In this document: positions 53,066-63,540 of the stretch, piece by piece
How positions within the stretch are numbered: the first letter of the stretch is position 1
Layout of the letters: every line of letters begins with the position of its first letter
Origin: Symsagittifera roscoffensis
Lineage: Eukaryota > Xenacoelomorpha > Acoela > Convolutidae
Length of the DNA stretch: 64,000 nt
Direction: 5' to 3'
Assembly: GCF_963678635.1 (NCBI RefSeq)
Contig: NC_087065.1
Span: 65,565,374-65,629,373 of the forward strand
The notes under the pieces: generated by a model
The model's database searches: none
Told to the model about the DNA's origin: nothing
The model's input: the letters and a program-made list of their open reading frames with translations, nothing else
Made by a program: the position numbers and the translations under genes

Positions 53066-53572
53066 GTGGGCCGAGAGGAGCTCAAAGTAAACTCAATTCG
53101 ACATTGCGTCATGCTTGAGGACGCCATGCAACTGGGCACGGAAGCGGACGTTTTTTCCCATGTAGTGGACACAAACGGAAAGAAGACATCTTTGAAGGGG
53201 TTACTAGATACGGTAGCCGTCTTGAGCGTGATACCAATAGAAACATGGGAACATATGGGGTTCGATAAAGATGACCTGATAGACTCCAGAATCCGGCTGT
53301 CAGCGGCAAACAAAGGGGGCGCTAAGGGTGCTTCGCAGAATGCCAATCATAGCAGGAAGTTTGGAAAACGCAATCCGAGGATGAGCTTCTTGGCAGTGGA
53401 GAACCTAGAGGAATCAGATCAATTTATTTTGGGCAATGATTTTATCAGGAACTTTGATGTAACGATAGAGCTTAACAATGCCATGATCAGATTTCGGAGC
53501 CCGGAAAGGAAGTACGTAACAAAAACGATAAATATGATAATGACACGGAGTGAAAAGCCCTTATTTTCTTGA
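53066..53572 (+). pseudogene. Retropepsin-like aspartic protease domain
   Basis: A 168-codon open segment has the two halves of a retroelement aspartic protease: the active-site strand LLDTVAVLSVIP (DTVA where the family has DTGA or DTGS) at about residue 49, and the later ILGNDFIRNF strand with an L-G-x-D-F motif. The Gly to Val change in the catalytic triplet would disable it. It would process the Gag-Pol polyprotein. Confidence 0.8.
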
Positions 53573-53815
53573 GTAGGAGGGTGAGGTTGAAAGCCAATGA
53601 GGCTGCAATTGTAAGCTTGAAAATGAAAACTACAAAGAACTCATTGATAATAAATAGGTATGTGTAATACCAAATCCAAAAAGCTGCTTTTTAGGAAGAT
53701 CATTCTGGATAGCCATGGGTGGCCTCTGCGTCAGTGTCTTGTTGAATACTCTTGATACACCAATCACAAAACAGAAAAGAATAGAATTGAGATATGCATT
53801 GAAACTAGATATGAA

Positions 53816-54980
53816 ATGACTGAAAATGTTAAAAAATTTGACGTTCTTGATTGTACGAGTCCCATGGAAAAAATTTGTGTGCTGAGTAGATTTATGGGAA
53901 TAAAAGTTTCTCATTGCGAGTTTTTATTTCACTTAAGCCAGAGACAGAAAATCAATTGTCGAGCTCTTCGAATCTTCCAGAAGGACCCAGACATTAGTAG
54001 TTGGATATGGACAAACCGGTATTACCAGAAATTGAACCATTTAAGGGGAAAACTAACGGACGAACAGCTCGAAGCCATCAAAGATGTGTTAGAGAGGAGC
54101 CAGGACGTTTTCACAAGACATATGCGGGAAAAATTGTGTTTTAATTTTCTTGAACATGAAATAGACTAGAGTAGTCGGGCGTACCGCACAGTTATGGGGC
54201 GAGACGCATGACCCCACATAAATCGGATGCATGTAGAAAATCAATGGAAACATTACTAGAGTATGACATGATAGAACAATCCAAATAACCGTGGGCGTGT
54301 GGAGTAAAAGAAGATGGCCAAAAAGAAAAGTGATCAACTAAGATTCTGTTGTGACTTTCGATATCTGAACTTTGTCACGCTGAAGTGACTGCATCCCGCA
54401 AGTTTGAAAGATATTCGACTATTCTCGGTATGGGACAGTCATCCCATACTGAGAATAGACGAATGTCTTTCAAACTTGGGGGATTGCAACGTTTCTCACT
54501 ACTTTTGATCTGAGCTCACTCTTTTGGTAGGTACCACGTACGACACAAGATAGGGAGGAAACGGGATTGGTAATGTGTTAGGTAAACGACGCGGTGACAG
54601 CCACACCAACCCTTGAGGATCATATCGAACGCCTTGACAAAATTTTTGCATGTATTTTTGTATGAAAAGGGCAGGTCTGAAATGCAAGCCGTCGAAATGC
54701 GAAATCTTGAAGGACTGAATAAAATAAATCTGGAGAATGGTGGACAAACTTGGCATCAGACGAGATCCACACGCAAATGAGGTAGTCCAGACTTGGAAAT
54801 CAGCAAGGACTGAACATCAGTTGATAAGTTTTTTTGGTTTCGCGAAACACTTTAGAGAATTCATCAAAGGCTACGCGGACAAAACATACCCGATGCAACA
54901 ACTCATGTGGCAAGAAGGTCACATGGAACAACGCAGCAGAGGAGGGAGTCCTCTCAGAGAATAAAATGAGATGTGTAAGA
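53816..54980 (+). pseudogene. Gypsy-type reverse transcriptase, fragmented
   Basis: The recognisable parts in order are LTDEQLEAIKDVLERSQDVF (entry to RT, 54050), FLEHEID (54150), PWACGV and FCCDFRYLN pieces (54280-54370), an RIDECLSNLGD block (about 54450), then AGLKCKPSKCEIL (54670), DKLGIRRDPHA, LISFFGFAKHFREFIKGYAD and MQQLM (to about 54910). There are at least five stops or frameshifts. The catalytic Y-x-D-D box is not found, apparently deleted between 54530 and 54640, and an inverted duplication disrupts 54399-54478. Confidence 0.8.
54399..54478. repeat. Inverted duplication inside RT, 37 bp arms
   Basis: 54399-54435 and 54442-54478 are reverse complements at 34 of 37 positions by eye, around the spacer CAGTCA. 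The right arm keeps the expected RT coding sense (RIDECLS region) and the left arm is its inverted copy. This points to a local template-switch event. Confidence 0.85.
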
Positions 54981-55508
54981 GGCTCCCTTATTGGGCGTGC
55001 CAGCAGAAAAAGGCATATACGTCCTACATACAGATGCCTCAGTGGTCGCGATTTCCGGGTTACTTCATCGAGAGGAGGAGTGGAATGGCAAGAACATCTT
55101 GAGATCACTAGCGTACGGTAGCAAAATCCTAAGCGACACGGAGATGAAGTACGGGTCGCCCAAGGCGGAGATGTTTGCGGTAATTAATTTCGTAGATAAT
55201 TACAGAGATTATCTGGGCAGCGAGCCATTTACGTTACGGGTGGATAACAGAGCATTGTTTTGGCTGAAAACGAATTCAATTATTCAATTAATCAAATCGG
55301 GAGATGGATAGTGCATCTGGATGATTACAGCTTGATAACTGAGCACATGACCAGAGACAAACACCAGTATGCAGACAGCTTGAGCAAGAAGACAGAATTT
55401 CACGAGAAACAGGAACAGATGGAAGCTGACAGGCCTGAAATAATAGATGGATTTTTGTTTTTGGACAAAAAGACCTATGATTGCTGGATAAATCAGAGAA
55501 ACCAATAG
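54980..55508 (+). pseudogene. RNase H domain of gypsy element
   Basis: VLHTDASVVAISGLLH (first catalytic Asp), KAEMFAVINFVDNYRDYLG (catalytic Glu), LRVDNRALFWL (second Asp), then in a shifted frame GRWIVHLDDYSLITEHMT and RDKHQYADSLSKK (distal His/Asp). There is one frameshift near 55290. This is the Ty3/gypsy RNase H that follows RT and would degrade the RNA strand of the hybrid. Confidence 0.88.
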
Positions 55509-55509
55509 A

Positions 55510-56360
55510 GGATTACCCAGAGTTACCTGCTGACCAGAAGACAAAATCCTGGGGAGGCAATCGGGAGTGCCTGTGGAACTTTTGCTAAAGTCAAAACTAG
55601 TTAGGGAGAGGTTAAAGGCGAAAAGTTTTGACCTCGAGGAAGTCGAAGGAGGGAGAGCAGTGGTGGAACATGATCTGCGAACAACAAGCCCGTGGACACG
55701 ATCGAGATGAATGATGAGCCGGAAAACACTATAATGAAAATAGTCAGTCGGGAGACACAGAACTTGAAAGTAAAGAAATAGTGCGAAAGTTAGTCGAGAG
55801 AATTTCTGGAGAGATACTCACGCGGACCACAGTGAGAAAGAAAAGGGTGTCACTCAAAGAAGAGGCTGAGGAATTCACAGCAGATCAAGAGTCCGGGAAA
55901 TGAATGATGCACGCGGAAGAGACTGAAGAAGAAATTTTGTCCGGGGAGTCGGAAAAAGCGGACAAAGACTTCAAGGAAAGCAAAGACGAGCCAGACAGCT
56001 TGTGCATGTTACTAGCGGAGACAAAATTGAGGTATCAGGACAGAGAGATTCATACGGACCCCTCGTCTGGAGCGTACAACTCAGACTCTGATGATGCAAG
56101 TGGAGGAGACGAACTGGAATTGATAGCGTTTTCAAGGAAACCCTTCAGGGAGTTATCATGCAAATCGATCATAACAACGAATCTAGAGTCCAAGAGCAAT
56201 GGGGGAATCTTGAGCAAGATAGTATGTGTCGAGATAAAAGATGACATCCACAACCCGGTGGAAATGGCAGGGCACTGGAAGAACATGTGAAGCCAAGGTA
56301 AAGGCTATCGGTCCTGATTAGGGCACAGAAAAACTACAAAATGGCGAGCAAGCTCTCCAA
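55510..56360 (+). pseudogene. Acidic linker between RNase H and integrase
   Basis: A 55904-56290 open segment is very acidic (EETEEEILSGESEKADKDF), with Ser/Asp runs (YNSDSDDASGGDELEL), and ends HNPVEMAGHW. It lies where the pol tether sits in this element type. No enzymatic domain is seen. The part from 55510 to 55900 is broken. Confidence 0.5.
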
Positions 56361-56365
56361 ATAGA

Positions 56366-57413
56366 TCAAAACAGGGGAGAAAGATAAAAGTGACCTTTTA
56401 TCAAACAAAGGTGTTGCTTAGGTCGCATGACCAAATGGGGCATCAGGGAATAGACAAGGTGCAACAAAGAAAACTTCATCGGTTTGATCGGGAGGAAGGC
56501 TTGCGAGAAGTGGATCAATGCATGCTTGTCAAGATGACTCAAGAAAAATGACGGTTCCACTGGAGTGGAAACCTCAGAAATCAAGGCTGTTGCGCAGATT
56601 GACCACCAAAAAATCTGCATGAAAGAAACGGGGTACAACCAGATCCTAGTAATCATAGATCATTTCACGAAACTGGCCGAAGCAGTACCGTGTCAGACAG
56701 CCTTGGCAGAGGAAATTTGTGATCACCTTATCACGCATCGGATCTCAAGATACGACTCTCCCATCATCTTCCAATCGGACAACGGGAAGGCCTTCGTCCA
56801 AGATCTGACGAAAAAATTGATGATGTGATCCCATATCGCTCAAGCAAACTCGACGACCTATCATCCACAGACGAATGAGCTGGCGGAAAGGCAGAATAGC
56901 ACACTGGTAAACATGCTTAGATTATACTGCTCTAGGTGCATGGCAGATTACGACAAACACTTGCCGCAAGTAGTGGGCGCGTACAATACCACGCAAAACT
57001 CGACAACGGGGATAAGTTGCTTCATGATGCTGACGGGCAGAGAGAAGGCAATGCGATTGACATGCTCCTACATAGAATACGAAGGACAGATGCCTTCATT
57101 CCAGGATCACTTGAGAGATGCAATCAAGAGACAACAAGAGTTGATTGATTTGAGTAGACGTAACACAGCTCAAGCACAGACGAGACAACGCAAAAAAATA
57201 CGACGAGAAGAGACTACAAGCAGTGCCGTACACCGTGGGACATTATGTATGGTTATTTCAGAATGTCATTCCGCCAAAAGGAAAGAATCAGTTATTGAAG
57301 AATTGGAGAGGACCAGTCATGATGAGAGGTACACCAGCAAGGTTGGTTCTATCGATAAGAGGTACACCAGCAAGGTCGATTCTATCGCTAGAGCACGGGA
57401 CATAAAAATCTGA
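56366..57413 (+). pseudogene. Gypsy integrase (zinc-binding, DDE core, C-terminal part)
   Basis: The zinc-binding His pair is seen in RSHDQMGHQGIDKVQ (56430-56470). The Cys pair is reduced to one (DQCML). After a frameshift the DDE core begins: QIDHQKICMK (Asp, 56600), ILVIIDHFTKLAEAVP, IIFQSDNGKAF (second Asp, 56775), an in-frame TGA at 56826, then HPQTNELAERQNSTL (Glu, 56890) and GAYNTTQNSTTGIS. The C-terminus (VGHYVWLFQNVIPPKGKNQL, 57240) is typical of gypsy integrase tails. Confidence 0.88.
57325..57392 (+). repeat. Short tandem duplication in integrase tail, about 33 bp
   Basis: AGAGGTACACCAGCAAGG occurs twice in succession, followed by TTCTATCG. The duplication changes the integrase C-terminus (RGTPAR repeated) and leads into a stop. 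Confidence 0.8.
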
Positions 57414-58137
57414 AGCCTGATGTCCCATCACCGGAGGATTGGCGTGTTCCTCAAAACATGGAAGAGCTGGAGTACTTGATAGCGGAAGCGGCATGCGAGG
57501 TGAATGAGAAGGGCACCAGAGAGAAAAACGATTGCGAAGAGATCTCAAGCATGGGTGAGAACGAGAGGATAGTAGTCTACTCGGATTAAGGTTCTTTTGT
57601 AGAAGAGGATTGGGCTGAGCCGAAGCAGAATGAGGTGCCGGATTTGGTGGTACCAGACCATCCTATGACGGTGGAGACAAGAAGAGGCGGACGCAAAAAA
57701 ACCAGCTTGATATTCAATAGACATGGAGGCGACTTCTTGATCGAAAAAAACCGGACGAGATCTGGGCAGAGATGGTGAGCGTAGGTGAATTATTCCCGGA
57801 CCAAGAGTGACAGATCATCGACGATGATGAATCATTCTGGGAAAAGGGATATAGAACGGGAACCTAGAACTGGAAAAGTGCGAAACAGAAATGAGAGAAA
57901 AGACAAACCTGAGAATTTTAGACCCGATATATGGCCTACCAGTAGGTGAAAGAGAGGGGCAAAGCAAGCAACAAGTCGACCTATCTGCAGCCAAAAAAAC
58001 CTCATCTGGCTACATATCAATGGAAAGACCACTAGACATATTTTCAAGTAACCTAGAATCGGCACCATTGACGGGGATTTCGATAAATATTTTTTGTCCG
58101 TGGAGGTAGAGTAGAACTTACCCACATCGAAAATTTA
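57414..58137 (+). pseudogene. Degraded reading frames between integrase and macro-like ORF
   Basis: Acidic and basic short open pieces (MEELEYLIAEA, VVPDHPMTVETRRGGRKK at 57640-57700, NFRPDIWPT-like at 57915) change frame repeatedly. They are probably the N-terminal part of the third ORF. No domain is recognised. Confidence 0.4.
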
Positions 58138-58716
58138 ATGATAAAGAAGCTCAGGGAGACAACCACTGGATTGGAGGTAGAACAAGAGAAAGTTGAGCCC
58201 GCTATTGGAAAAAATGTCCCGACCAAATTTGAAATACCAAACGAATACTCGGAGAACATCCTGATCACAGATAATGATTTCATCTTATCAGAAAGGACCA
58301 GCGCTGTCTGCAAAACAATGAACATGAGCTTCAAGACCATACTAGAGGCGGATTTGAAAAGAGAATACCAAAATGTGGAGTTCCTGTGGAGACAGATGTG
58401 GAGACAGAGACCGGAATTAGGAGGTCTGGCGACGTTTCCATCCTCCGTATCGCAGGTGCCAGGCAAATACCTCTGCTTTTTGGTAACCAGGTTCAGTGAG
58501 AAGGGTGTGGTGGACCCTGAACATGTGGTACTGGCTTTGATGCGACTAAGAGACTTCCGGGTCGATAGAGAAGTAGAAGAGACCTCGACACCAGCTTGCA
58601 ATCCGAACAGAGGCATATTGAATCCCCGGTAGCTGTATTCTATCTTACACGTAGTCTTCTCGGAAATGGAGATAGCAATACACCTATACAAGAAATATTA
58701 CCTGAGCGTTGCTTGA
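58138..58716 (+). pseudogene. Macro-domain-like ORF next to LTR
   Basis: A 164-codon open frame, one TAG (58630), then 27 more codons in the same frame to TGA (58714). Fold cues of small macro (ADP-ribose-binding, OARD1-like) domains appear in order: LITDNDFILSERTSAVCKT (first strand), a helix, ELGGLATFPS, the central strand GKYLCFLVTR, a helix DPEHVVLALMRLRDF, the strand VEETSTPACNPNRGIL, and after the stop LYSILHVVFSEMEIAIHLY, like the last helix-strand pair. The usual glycine-rich ADP-ribose loops are poor, so binding may be lost. The assignment is by pattern, not by search. Confidence 0.55.
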
Positions 58717-58765
58717 GACCTGAGTTGTTACAAGGTCTTGGGTTTTGAATGAGTACAAGGGTCTT

Positions 58766-58779
58766 GAGTTGAGGGGGAT
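58766..58779 (+). promoter_or_regulatory. Polypurine tract (plus-strand primer site)
   Basis: GAGTTGAGGGGGATAG at about 58766-58781 lies just before the presumed LTR start TGTAAGATTAGG (58789). A purine run with a G block immediately 5' of the 3' LTR is the standard primer site for plus-strand DNA synthesis. The exact LTR start (58779 or 58789) is not fixed. Confidence 0.55.
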
Positions 58780-58788
58780 AGTACCCAG

Positions 58789-59280
58789 TGTAAGATTAGG
58801 TTTTTAATGGGAACTTCCTGATAGCTAAACTGAAATTTTGATCCAAATTACGCGGTGCTAAAACATAAAACGATCTGCATAATTTTGTACTCAATTAAAT
58901 ATTTGAAAAGGTGCACGTTAGATTGATGCTTTAAAGAGTTTAAAACTGTTTAAAGAGGTTTTAGATGTTTGTGAATGGGAATGAAACCAGTGGTAGGTAC
59001 TGGACAAGTCTAAAGCTCAGTTTTGTTTTCGGAATGACTTTCAAAAATCATCGAAAAGAATCGAATTGAAACGATAAAAACAAACGAGCAAGAGAATCAG
59101 TGGGGATCGAGTTGTTCACATTGAGCTGTCACGAGGCATTGCAGCAAATTTTCTTGAGTGGTACGTCTTGAGTAATAATCTGGTGTGGCAATTCCTGAGT
59201 GGTAATTTTGTTCAGTACTTTCTTGAGCACTCTGTAGTCTTCAGCTATCGAACTATAAAAGCCCATGCTTGACAATTTTT
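58789..59280 (+). repeat. LTR-like region with TATA box
   Basis: It starts with TG after the polypurine tract and has a TATAAA at 59254-59259 (GAACTATAAAAGCCC), suitable for a retroelement promoter, with gag-like sequence following. I find no second LTR copy in the window to define its ends, so the right boundary is a guess. Confidence 0.5.
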
Positions 59281-59449
59281 ACAGGTGTATGAGTGTGCTA
59301 GACAATTCCCAGGTGAACGAGAGGATGGCGGTGATGTCAAATGCCATCTTGCAGCTGGAATCGCAAGGAGAAGAGAGGGAGTCCGGAGTGGAAACTGTGC
59401 TGATGGTGGGAAACACGTCTGATGGAATCTCAAATCCGGCGTAAACCAG

Positions 59450-60250
59450 ATGGCTAACATGGAGCACCGACGGGTGCTTGCGAGACTTCGACGTGGCAAT
59501 AAATCCCGGCTTGAGCAACACCACGGATTATGGTGCTGGCGAGTTTCCTCTCCCTACCAGGCCAGCCATGAGGATGGGGGTTCCGACAACAGCAAACCCA
59601 CGTCGATGATTCGATCTCAACAATTGGAAGAAGCATATCCAGACACCAGCAGGTTAAAAAGGGAATTGGAAAAGACCCAAAACTAACGGGATCAAGTCAT
59701 TCGTGATAGGGATCAAGACGTCCTAGAGAGGGACCCATTGACAGCCGAGCTGCAGCAGACCAGAAAGCAGCAGGAGACAACGGCAACCCGCGACCAGCTA
59801 AAGTCACATTTTGAGCCAGTCGAGAAAATGCAATAGGCTGCGGGACCGGCTTCAGTCAGAACTCGAGCAAGTGAAGAGGCTGCAACAAGAGTCTGAAAAG
59901 AGTAAGGAGCGAAAAGTGAAGACGCCGAGTGAACCACTGATGGCTCAGTTAAGGCCGGAATCGAAGATGGAAGTGGACAAGACACCCAGAGCGAATATTT
60001 GCTTTAATCTCGATCGAGTAGCTAAGGAGCAGATGAGCGAAGATGTAGAGACGTGGACACCTCCGGAACCCACGCCGTCCTTGAGAGATCTGAAGTTGAG
60101 TCGAACCAAACCTCTAGCAGTGGACGTGGCACTACCTGACCTTACGCCCTGATCGACTGGTGGTAGCCAAATTAGCTCCGGAGTTTCCCGTCCCAAGAAG
60201 TTACAAGATAGACTAAACTCGAGAACCCCCGAAAACCCCGTATCGGAACG
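59450..60250 (+). pseudogene. Gag-like coiled-coil reading frame
   Basis: Downstream of the LTR promoter, frames join into a long charged coiled coil (LEEAYPDTSRLKRELEKTQ; then SELEQVKRLQQESEKSKERK at 59845-59910). After that comes a proline-rich stretch with TPPEPTPSLRDLKLSRTKPL (60060-60110). Stops and frame changes occur at about 59684, 59830 and 60150. The position and composition fit a retrotransposon Gag. No zinc knuckle is seen. Confidence 0.5.
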
Positions 60251-60429
60251 GGAGCCGTCCGCCTAGAGGAAGCAATCGGCGAGGGGTGCAATCATCTCGA
60301 ACTACTAGGAGGACGTAAGTGGGAGGTACCACCGACACCACAGGGAGAACTGGACAAGCGCCCAGTTGGTAAGGAGGGCGACCTTCAACGAGGTGGCCCC
60401 GGTTGATTAACTGACAAAACCAAGCATAC

Positions 60430-61029
60430 CTGAGGCGCGGTCCTCCTGATGATAGGAGACAGGCTGGTTAGGGTTCTCGCGAGAGTCCAAGAGCACTGGT
60501 AAATGGGTGTCTTGAGTTTCTCAGGTGCAGCAATGACTCAAATGTTGGCTTCTCTGGAGATGCTAGAGGTGAGGAAGAACCACACCGTCACCATGATGAT
60601 AGGCACGAATGTTGTTTCTAGAGGCGAACCAAAGAAAATGACGATGATGCCGGAGTAGGAGAGCTGCTTTTTGCAGGAGATGAGGATCTGCTTGGATCCT
60701 ACAAAATTGGCAATACAGTTTGATGCAGGATGTGAATGGGGTGAGTATGAACAAGAGGGTGCGTCTTATAAATGGAGTAATACAAGAGATCCAAAGGAGC
60801 AGTATTCTGCCGTTGAGATTCACTACCGGGTCGATGCTCCTCTGATGCCATCCAATTTGATCGACCTATAGGCGTGGAGTGTTTGAGTAAAGTCTTTCAT
60901 GGGCATATCAATAATCTAGAGTCGGATTTGCTCGAAACTGGTCAGTTTACTTTTGATCCACCTCCAAGACCTCCTTTCTTCCCAGTCAGACCGATGGAAG
61001 ACAGGTTGGGAAAGAGTATCGTATCTTGA
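60430..61029 (+). pseudogene. SGNH/GDSL-hydrolase-like domain, catalytic residues lost
   Basis: One frame with two stops carries LLMIGDRLVRVLARVQEHW (block I, GD-Ser-L replaced by GD-Arg-L at 60455-60466), LSFSGAAM (block II, Gly), and TMMIGTNVVSRGEPKKM (block III, GTND replaced by GTNV at 60602). After a frameshift SSDAIQFDRPIGVECL (block V, usual DGIHFD, His replaced by Gln at about 60850) and DLLETGQFTFDPPPRPPFF follow, ending at TGA 61027. The order and spacing match an SGNH fold. It is clearly inactive. This is my reading by motif and needs a profile search. Confidence 0.55.
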
Positions 61030-61079
61030 GACAGTTTAGCGAGTAGCCCAACTCAATGGATTATTTGTGGACCAAATAT

Positions 61080-61560
61080 TACATCTGTAATTGATCATAA
61101 TGGATTAGTTTGATTCAATATTATCAATTATAATGGAAATATAATTTATTCAATTCTCTGAGTTGTAATGGATTATAATGGATAATTTTCGCCTCGGAAA
61201 CCCATTTTAATCGATTAGAATTCATGGGCGCTCTGCTTTGTACGCGGCGTTTTTAATGAAAATTAAGTATAAAATTTATGCAGGCGGCTGTTGGAACAAT
61301 AGAAGAGCAAACAAAATTGACTCAATTTTCATCATCTTAAAAATTAAATGAAAATCAGAATGCGAAGTTTGAGAAAATTCTAAAGTCTCAACATTTAGGA
61401 GTAAAGCGTTTATTTTCTAGAACTTTGACGTTATTCTAGATCTGGAATTTTCTGGAGGTTTTTGACAAGAATTGAAATCTTTAGATAAGATTATTTCAAT
61501 TCATTGTCAAGGCTACCCAATGCCTGTACATTTTTTTGAAATTTTGCCTGCTCAGATTGA
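61080..61560. other. Flank with ATAATGGA words, no gene recognised
   Basis: From 61085 to 61185 short words of the type ATAATGGATTA recur. The remainder is AT-rich without features. Confidence 0.4.
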
Positions 61561-63540
61561 ATTCAATCTGAAACGAACCGACTAAAAACAGCAAACTCCT
61601 TGCTAGACAAACTAGCTATTTGCAAATGAAACGTTTTTAGAAATTTCAGAATTTCATCAGTTGTATAGCTTTCTTAGAAAAATATAAGTTTTCGCTAATC
61701 AATTTGCTCATCAGTTGTATAGCTTTCTTAGAAAAATATAAGTTTTCGCTAATCAATTTGCTCTGAAAGCTTGAAGCAAATAAAAATTTCATTGTCTCAA
61801 TAGCTTGTTTAAGAAAATGAAACTTCTCACCAGTCGATTTTCTCTATGAAACAACTTGACAGGTTTCAAACTTTCATCACATGAATAGCTTCCTCACAAA
61901 AACTTTGAAAAATTTCAAGCTATTTCATACTCAGTATCGTTTTGCGAAAGTCTTAACTTTTGTAAGTTTTTTAAGCAACTTTGGCAAACCGATTTGCACC
62001 TCGAAATATTTTGAAAAACTTAATATTTACTGCTTTTTAATATATCGCTTAGATAAATTCAGGCTTTTCACAAAACGATTAGGTATGTGCAATAACTTGG
62101 AATAGTCCAAACGTTTATCCAAAAACTTACTTAGAAAAATTTCAACTTTTTACGAAACGTTTCAGTTTATGACCTTACTTGAAAGTTTCATAGCTGGAAT
62201 AGCTTGCTTCAAACAATCTAAGGCTTTTTGCGAACTGATTTGGTTATATATAACTTGAAATACTTATTAGTAGCAAAACTCGAATAGTTTTTTCAGCAAA
62301 AATTAGGCTTTTTGCAAACTAAATCGTTTTATAAAACAACTTGGATTATTTTAAAATTTCTAGTTCAAAAAGCCTGCTTCAAAAAAAACTAATTTTATGC
62401 GATATGCTTCAGTCTATGATATAAGTTGAATTTTTCAAAGTTTCATAGCTTTAGCTGCATGCTTAGAGGATTTGAACTTTTTCGCAAAACGATTCGGTCT
62501 TTTTATGGAATAACGAAATTTTATGGAATAAGTCAATGTTTTCAGTTTGAACAGCCTGCTTACAAAAACTTTAAATTTTGCAAGAAATTTTGATCAATGA
62601 GGTAACTTCAAAAGTTTAAAGTTTCAGACTTTGAAGAGCTTGCTTAGAAAAACTGAAAATCCTTGCCTGTCGATTTGCTCAATGAAACAATTCGGAATTT
62701 TTTAAATATTCATAGCGTGCTCAGAAAAACGTTAAATTATATCAAGTTATCTCACAGATCGAATCGTTTTGCAAAAAACTTGTATTTTTAAGCAAAATTT
62801 TTGAAAACTTTTTGAAAACAAGTTTTTCGTTAGCTGATTTGACTTTTGAAATAACTTGAATTATTTAAAATTTTCTGTGCTTTTATATCTTGCCTAGATA
62901 AACTTAAGCTTTTCACAAAACGATTCGGTTTGTGAAAAAACTTGAAATGACTCGAAAAATTATAGGTTTTAAAGGAAAAATTATAGGTTTCATAGGAAAA
63001 ATTATGAATTAACTTGAAAAATTTCACAGTTGCATAACTCTAATAGTTTGATTTAGTAAAAAAGCTAAATTTCAGTTTTTTGTAAACTGATTTTTTTATA
63101 AAAGCTGAAACTGCTGGTTAAGAAAAACTTAATTTTTTTGCGAACTGCTTCAGTCGATGAAATCAATTGAAAATTTTCAAAGTTAAAAGCTTGCCCAGAA
63201 AAACTTCAATTTTTGCAAATCGATTTGCCCTACGAAACAACTTGAATTAATTCAATGTTTCGTTGCTTAAATAGCTTCCATAAAAAAGCCTAAAATTTCG
63301 CCATCCGATTTTTTTCATCAAACATTTTGAATTATTTTAAAGTTTCTTAGTTTGAAAGGCTTGCTTAGAAACTTTTCAATTTTTCGGGAACCGATTCGTT
63401 CTACGAAACTTAAAGTTGTTTAAACCGATTTACGATATGGCTTTACTTGAAATGGTTCAAAATTTTATTGCTTGGATAGCTTGATCAGAACAACAACGAT
63501 TTTTTTGCGAGCCAATTGATTATTGGACGAGGCCTTGCTA
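61560..63540 (+). repeat. Degenerate tandem array, about 85 bp unit, about 20 copies
   Basis: The unit is approximately AGCTTGCTTAGAAAAACTT, then an A/T run, GCAAAACGATTCGGTTTATG, AAATAACTTGAA and ATTTTCAAAGTTTCATAGC. Copies vary widely. An exact 54 bp internal duplication lies at 61655-61762 (CATCAGTTGTATAGCTTTCT start). Open frames within it are by-products of the repeat. Confidence 0.75.

Larger units (their letters stand above)
51945..61029 (+). mobile_element. Ty3/gypsy-type LTR retrotransposon complex, broken
   Basis: Plus-strand modules run in the order post-gag linker, protease, RT, RNase H, acidic linker, integrase, macro-like ORF, polypurine tract and LTR-like DNA; beyond the LTR follow a gag-like coiled coil and an SGNH-like domain. 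RT-RNase H-integrase order identifies Ty3/gypsy. Many stops and frameshifts make it inactive. The base composition is noticeably less AT-rich than the flanks. Because gag-type sequence follows the LTR rather than preceding pol, the region is best read as the 3' part of one element and the 5' part of another meeting at one LTR. Confidence 0.85.

Noticed and set aside
58053-58691. A 212-codon open frame on the minus strand.
   Set aside because: It is the antisense of the macro-like ORF and its flank. The plus frame has the family pattern and the correct orientation with respect to pol and the polypurine tract.
61560-63540. CRISPR-like regular repeats.
   Set aside because: The units are about 85 bp, degenerate and without unique spacers, in a eukaryotic genome. 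This is a tandem array.
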